Shown here: piece by piece, positions 5,368-8,429 of the stretch | How positions within the stretch are numbered: position 1 is the first letter of the stretch | How the letters are laid out: each line of letters begins with the position of its first letter | DNA from: Phascolarctobacterium sp. | GTDB taxonomy: Bacteria; Bacillota; Negativicutes; Acidaminococcales; Acidaminococcaceae | Assembly: GCA_024405645.1 (NCBI GenBank) | Contig: JAKSOJ010000043.1 | Coordinates: 1-8,429 of the forward strand | Length of the DNA stretch: 8,429 nucleotides | Reading direction: 5' to 3' | The notes under the pieces: model-generated | Seen by the model: only the letters and a program-made list of their open reading frames with translations | What the model was told of the DNA's origin: nothing | Database searches by the model: none | Program-made: the position numbers and the translations under genes

Positions 5368-5847
5368 TTATAATTTATAAAACTCTACCTTAGGTTTTTC
5401 ACCTGCTTGCAGAGTCAAAATCGCATAACTCGGCTCAGAACCCCCTCGAGGTCTTGAAGGACTACCTGGGTTAATGAGAAGATTATCACCATAATATTCG
5501 CACATAGGAATATGCGTGTGTCCATATACGCAAATATCTTGATCCAGTTGCTTAGCCCAAAAGCCCATGGAGCTTTTCGCGTCAAACTCAATATAACGAT
5601 GGCCATGTGTTAGCCACAGTTTAAACCCTTCTAATTCCAAGAATTCATCTAGCTTTACTTCATCACTTTTAGGGTCAGTGTTTCCTTGAACAGCAATGAC
5701 CTTAACACCAGTTAACTGTTCTAGAACATTCGCTTCTTGATAGTGATCTCCGGCATGAAGCCACATCTCCACAGGAGGAGCTTCATGAACAATTCTTCGA
5801 AGCACTTGAATATTACTGTGGGTATCACTAATGAGTCCTATTCTCAT
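5368..5847 (-). CDS. YfcE/MJ0936-family metallophosphoesterase
   Basis: This 159-residue protein is a single-domain calcineurin-like phosphoesterase of the small YfcE type, a cytoplasmic two-metal enzyme usually active on phosphodiesters in vitro; the natural substrate is unknown. All expected metal and phosphate ligands are visible: Asp8 and His10 (SDTHSN), Asp34 (AGDH), Asn56 (QGNTD), His81 (THGH), His110 and His112 (YGHTHIP). NPGSPSRPRGG (126-136) is the usual family signature near the C-terminus. The ATG at 5847 is chosen because it overlaps the rdgB stop as ATGA, a classic coupled start, and gives the normal N-terminus; an in-frame TTG at 5862 would add five residues inside rdgB. Pairing of a YfcE-type gene directly behind rdgB is a common arrangement in Bacillota, which hints at a shared housekeeping role. 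Family confidence is high, function low. Confidence 0.93.
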   Translation of the reverse strand: MRIGLISDTHSNIQVLRRIVHEAPPVEMWLHAGDHYQEANVLEQLTGVKVIAVQGNTDPKSDEVKLDEFLELEGFKLWLTHGHRYIEFDAKSSMGFWAKQLDQDICVYGHTHIPMCEYYGDNLLINPGSPSRPRGGSEPSYAILTLQAGEKPKVEFYKL

Positions 5848-6437
5848 TTCTTTTTGCTCCAAAGAGCAACTAATTTACGGATAGCTTTGCCGCGATGGGA
5901 AATCTTGTTCTTTTCTTGCATGGTAGCTTCTCCCATACCTTTATGAAGCTCAGTGCTCCAGAAAATTGGATCATAGCCAAAGCCTAATTCACCCAAGGGT
6001 TCATGTAGAAGCATGCCTTCGCAAATTCCATCTACCTCATGCAAAACCTTGCCTTTTTCATCAACAACGCAAAGAGCGCAACGGAAACGGCAAACACGTT
6101 TAACCTGGAATTTCATGTTGTACAAAAGCAAATCGATATTTTCCTGGTCAGTTGCTTTCTCGCCTGCATATCTAGCAGAACGAACACCAGGTGCACCCTC
6201 TAACGCTTGTACTTCAAGTCCAGAATCGTCCGCAATGCACGGAAGTCCAAGTTTAGAAGAATAGTACATTGCTTTCAAGCGAGCATTTGCAGCAAAGGTG
6301 CGACCATTTTCTACAGGCTCTTCAACTTCAGGGAAATCTGCCAAGCATTTGATTTCTACAGGAATTTCCTTCATAAGTTCTTTAAATTCTAAAAGTTTAC
6401 CTTGATTTTTAGTTGCTATTACAAGCTCTTTAATCAT
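5844..6437 (-). CDS. rdgB: RdgB/HAM1-family XTP/dITP diphosphatase
   Basis: This 197-residue protein is a nucleotide-pool cleaning enzyme that hydrolyses dITP, ITP and XTP to the monophosphate and pyrophosphate, keeping deaminated purines out of DNA and RNA. The family motifs are complete: TKNQGKLLEF (9-18) for phosphate binding, the acidic IADDSGLEV (68-76) with Asp70/Asp71 in the catalytic and metal site, GAPGVRSARYAG (81-92), GFGYDPIFW (152-160) for base recognition and SHRGKA (180-185). Length is normal. The ATG at 6437 is preferred over an in-frame start at 6527 inside the upstream gene. It gives the canonical N-terminus and has AAGGAAG at 6446-6440. It follows the deacetylase-fold gene by 11 bases and its stop overlaps the next gene by four bases, so it belongs to the same operon. 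Confidence 0.96.
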   Translation of the reverse strand: MIKELVIATKNQGKLLEFKELMKEIPVEIKCLADFPEVEEPVENGRTFAANARLKAMYYSSKLGLPCIADDSGLEVQALEGAPGVRSARYAGEKATDQENIDLLLYNMKFQVKRVCRFRCALCVVDEKGKVLHEVDGICEGMLLHEPLGELGFGYDPIFWSTELHKGMGEATMQEKNKISHRGKAIRKLVALWSKKK

Positions 6438-6448
6438 ATCTTCCTTTC

Positions 6449-7768
6449 TTAAAGGGATTCTATTATCCCAGTAGCAATATCTTGAACAAGAACGTATTGC
6501 CAACGTCCTGATTTTTTCTCTATCCAAGCCTCATCATAGGCCTTTCGTCTACAGTTAGGACAAATTTCCCGAGTCAGACAAACTACAAAAGCATTTTGGT
6601 CTCCAAAACGAGTATCCTCTGCCTCTGTGCCAATAGTAAAGTAGCTTCGACATTGTTTACAATAATGCACTACTTCCTGCTGACTTTCGCGAATACCTTC
6701 TTCATCATAATAGAGATGCTTATTTCTATGCCAAGCATCACCACATTTTGCAAGAAGCTCCTTACTTACTTTTTCTCTATTAAAATAGATATTTCCTGCT
6801 TCTTTAATTAATTGTTCTACTCTAGCATTACATCTAGGATCCTGCCCACGCAAAAGCGTTGTATCTGGCTCTACGACTTTGGAATAATCCATGTTAGCCA
6901 TAGCAAGAATAATGCCCGTATTAACATAGGGCAAAGCTCCCTCTATGGAATAGCCTCCCTCGAGAACAGCAATGTCCGCTTTTAATTTATCAGCCAAACG
7001 AGCATAGCCCTGAGCTGTTATTTGCATGGAAGCAAGTGGGTCAGTAAAATGATTATCTTGTCCGGCAGAATTAATAATAATTTCCGGTTCGAAATCCTCT
7101 AAGATGTGACTGATAAGCTCATCATAAAGCTTATGCAAGCCCACATCACCAGTACCTGGTAAAAGGGGCAAATTAATATTTGTTCCCCAAGCAAGCGGAC
7201 TTCCTGCTTCATCCGTAAAACCTGTGCCAGGATAAAGTGTGCGTCCATCTTGATGGAAAGAAATATATAAAGTATTGGGGTCATGGTAAAAAATATTTTC
7301 TGTTCCATCTCCATGATGTACGTCCGTATCCACTATGGCAATTTTCTTAAAGCCATAAGTAGAACGCAAATATTCAACCATGATTGCTTCTACATTTATG
7401 GTGCAGAAGCCACGAATGCCATGCACTATACGCATAGCGTGATGTCCAGGAGGACGAACAAGAGCAAAAGCTCGCTTAACCTCGCCTCTAGCAACTGCAT
7501 CAGCAGCAACTAAGCATCCACCAGCACTGGTTAGATGAGCAGGGGTTAAAATTTTATCGATGGAAGGAACGCCAACGTTGGCTCTCTGAATATCTTTAAT
7601 GGTTGCCAATCTAGGGCGATACTCTTGGATTTCAGGAGCATCCAAAAGTCCTTCTTCTTCCAATTGATCACGAGTATATAATAGACGTTCCTGCCTTTCA
7701 GGATGTCCAGGGCTAATCATCCAGTCAAAAGCCGGGAAGAAAACGAGTCCTAAATTTTTCTTAGTCAT
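6449..7768 (-). CDS. Histone-deacetylase-fold hydrolase with C-terminal Cys4 motif
   Basis: This 439-residue protein belongs to the arginase/deacetylase superfamily, which includes AcuC and acetylpolyamine amidohydrolases; members remove acetyl groups from lysines or small amides with a Zn ion. The domain covers about residues 5-300. Visible sites are RPPGHH (105-110, His109/His110), DTDVHHGDGTE (147-157, Zn ligands Asp149 and His151), SAGQDNH (234-240, third ligand Asp238) and EGGYS (270-274, Tyr273 as the transition-state tyrosine). The site therefore looks complete. Residues 300-439 are an extension with YCKQC (Cys370/Cys373) and ICPNC (Cys403/Cys406), a zinc-ribbon-like arrangement, plus Cys397. 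This extension is longer than in AcuC-type proteins. The ATG at 7768 has GGAGG at 7782-7778 and overlaps the preceding gene by eight bases. Substrate is unknown; the coupling to a hydantoinase-type gene suggests a small amide or acetylated metabolite, but protein deacetylation is equally possible. Confidence 0.9.
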   Translation of the reverse strand: MTKKNLGLVFFPAFDWMISPGHPERQERLLYTRDQLEEEGLLDAPEIQEYRPRLATIKDIQRANVGVPSIDKILTPAHLTSAGGCLVAADAVARGEVKRAFALVRPPGHHAMRIVHGIRGFCTINVEAIMVEYLRSTYGFKKIAIVDTDVHHGDGTENIFYHDPNTLYISFHQDGRTLYPGTGFTDEAGSPLAWGTNINLPLLPGTGDVGLHKLYDELISHILEDFEPEIIINSAGQDNHFTDPLASMQITAQGYARLADKLKADIAVLEGGYSIEGALPYVNTGIILAMANMDYSKVVEPDTTLLRGQDPRCNARVEQLIKEAGNIYFNREKVSKELLAKCGDAWHRNKHLYYDEEGIRESQQEVVHYCKQCRSYFTIGTEAEDTRFGDQNAFVVCLTREICPNCRRKAYDEAWIEKKSGRWQYVLVQDIATGIIESL

Positions 7769-8429
7769 CGAAGCTTACCTCCCTACCCTCAACCTTATGA
7801 AGAATGCCAGGCTTTAACTGCATTCTCAGAGAGATGATGTCCCCACTTTCATAATAGTCGTGAATTGTATAGAAATGCTCATAGGAAATTAATTCTGTTT
7901 CACGGTCTGGCAATTTCCAATCCTTGGTAGCATCTAACAAGAATTTTCTTACAATGCCAATAGCAATGTCTTTGTCAAAACCAGATGGAAGACGTGTTTT
8001 CTTTCCTTCCTCAGGAATGATGTAAAAACCATCACTTGTATCTGTACGGAAGCCCGCGCTCATGGTTGGACGAGCCACTGCCGCACCTATGGCATTAGCT
8101 ACAACTGCACCCTGAGGTATGCTTACCGTAAGCTGCATGGCTTCTCCCACGGCCTTTACGAGACCGAGAGAGCCTCCACCAACGCCAATTAAAAGTTCAG
8201 GCTCAAAAACATGCTCATGAACTATATCATCCACAGTGTAAACGGGTTGCTTGGCGTATTCCTGCAGCATTTCTTTAATTGTAGCAGATATTTTCCCTAC
8301 GGCTGCAGCAATAATTTTCTTCGCTTCTGCACAAACATCTTCACCAAAGGATTTGAGAGCAGCCTCCGCTTTTGCCTTATCACCAAAGCTAACATATCCT
8401 GCAATAATTAACGCATCTGAAAGAGTTGC
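7761..8429 (-). CDS. Hydantoinase/oxoprolinase-family protein, C-terminal part, 5' end outside window
   Basis: The open frame continues from the right edge through 222 codons to the TAA at 7763-7761, so this is the C-terminal part of a longer protein; the family usually has over 500 residues. HyuA-type proteins carry an actin-like ATPase fold and act on cyclic amides such as hydantoins or 5-oxoproline, usually with ATP. Visible family stretches are TLSDALIIAGYV (2-13 of the visible part), ELLIGVGGGS (78-87), the glycine-rich phosphate-binding loop, and PQGAVVANAIGAAVARPT (105-122). The last 100 residues are less conserved and contain no motif I can name. The ATG at 8270 is internal and is not the start. 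The stop overlaps the deacetylase-fold start by eight bases, so the two are co-translated. No HyuB-type partner is visible here. Family is confident, substrate is not known. Confidence 0.85.
   Translation of the reverse strand, partial: ATLSDALIIAGYVSFGDKAKAEAALKSFGEDVCAEAKKIIAAAVGKISATIKEMLQEYAKQPVYTVDDIVHEHVFEPELLIGVGGGSLGLVKAVGEAMQLTVSIPQGAVVANAIGAAVARPTMSAGFRTDTSDGFYIIPEEGKKTRLPSGFDKDIAIGIVRKFLLDATKDWKLPDRETELISYEHFYTIHDYYESGDIISLRMQLKPGILHKVEGREVSFDD

Noticed and set aside
5848..5862. TTG start for the metallophosphoesterase
   Set aside because: The ATG at 5847 overlaps the rdgB stop in a typical ATGA coupling and gives the usual family N-terminus.
6438..6527. Longer N-terminus for rdgB, starting at 6527
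   Set aside because: It would extend into the deacetylase-fold gene by about 80 bases, and the canonical RdgB N-terminus begins at 6437.
1..8429. tRNA or rRNA genes, integrases or transposases
   Set aside because: None could be recognised on either strand; the only mobile-like signals are the intergenic repeats.

Overview
All recognisable genes in this window lie on the minus strand, so transcription runs from high to low coordinates. A tRNA-sensing T-box leader, strong AGGAGG ribosome binding sites, moderate-to-low GC and tightly packed operons point to a Bacillota genome. A Negativicutes-type anaerobe is possible from the gene mix, but this is an inference and no marker gene proves it.

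Layout in transcription order. (1) 8429-3903 is a six-gene operon entering from outside the window: the C-terminal part of a hydantoinase/oxoprolinase-family protein, a histone-deacetylase-fold hydrolase with a C-terminal Cys4 motif, the RdgB/HAM1 purine NTP pyrophosphatase, a YfcE-type metallophosphoesterase, and the alpha and beta subunits of a class I iron-sulfur hydro-lyase (fumarase or L-tartrate dehydratase). Gaps are -8, 11, -4, 41 and 11 bases. (2) 3904-3781 is a long structured hairpin that probably terminates this operon, followed by degenerate repeats. (3) A consensus sigma-A-type promoter near 3547-3575 drives a methionine-type T-box leader (3527-3247) and then metQ, the methionine-binding lipoprotein of an ABC importer. 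The ABC permease and ATPase genes are not beside it. (4) A second copy of the structured hairpin (2375-2253) follows directly on metQ. (5) An extended -10 promoter drives an RlmI-type rRNA methyltransferase gene and, 14 bases later, a CaiB/BaiF-family CoA-transferase or racemase gene that runs off the left edge.

The genes are mostly ordinary housekeeping and anaerobic metabolism. The least expected content is the pair of intergenic elements at 2253-2375 and 3781-3904. They share an 83-base core differing at three positions, two of which are a compensatory base-pair exchange in a 14-bp stem. Their outer arms differ in sequence between copies but stay complementary within each copy, and the 15-by-15 internal loop between the two helices is identical. 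Extra degenerate copies of one arm are scattered on one side of each element. This pattern suggests a mobile or structure-selected repetitive element used here as an operon terminator, and it is the best candidate for something undescribed.
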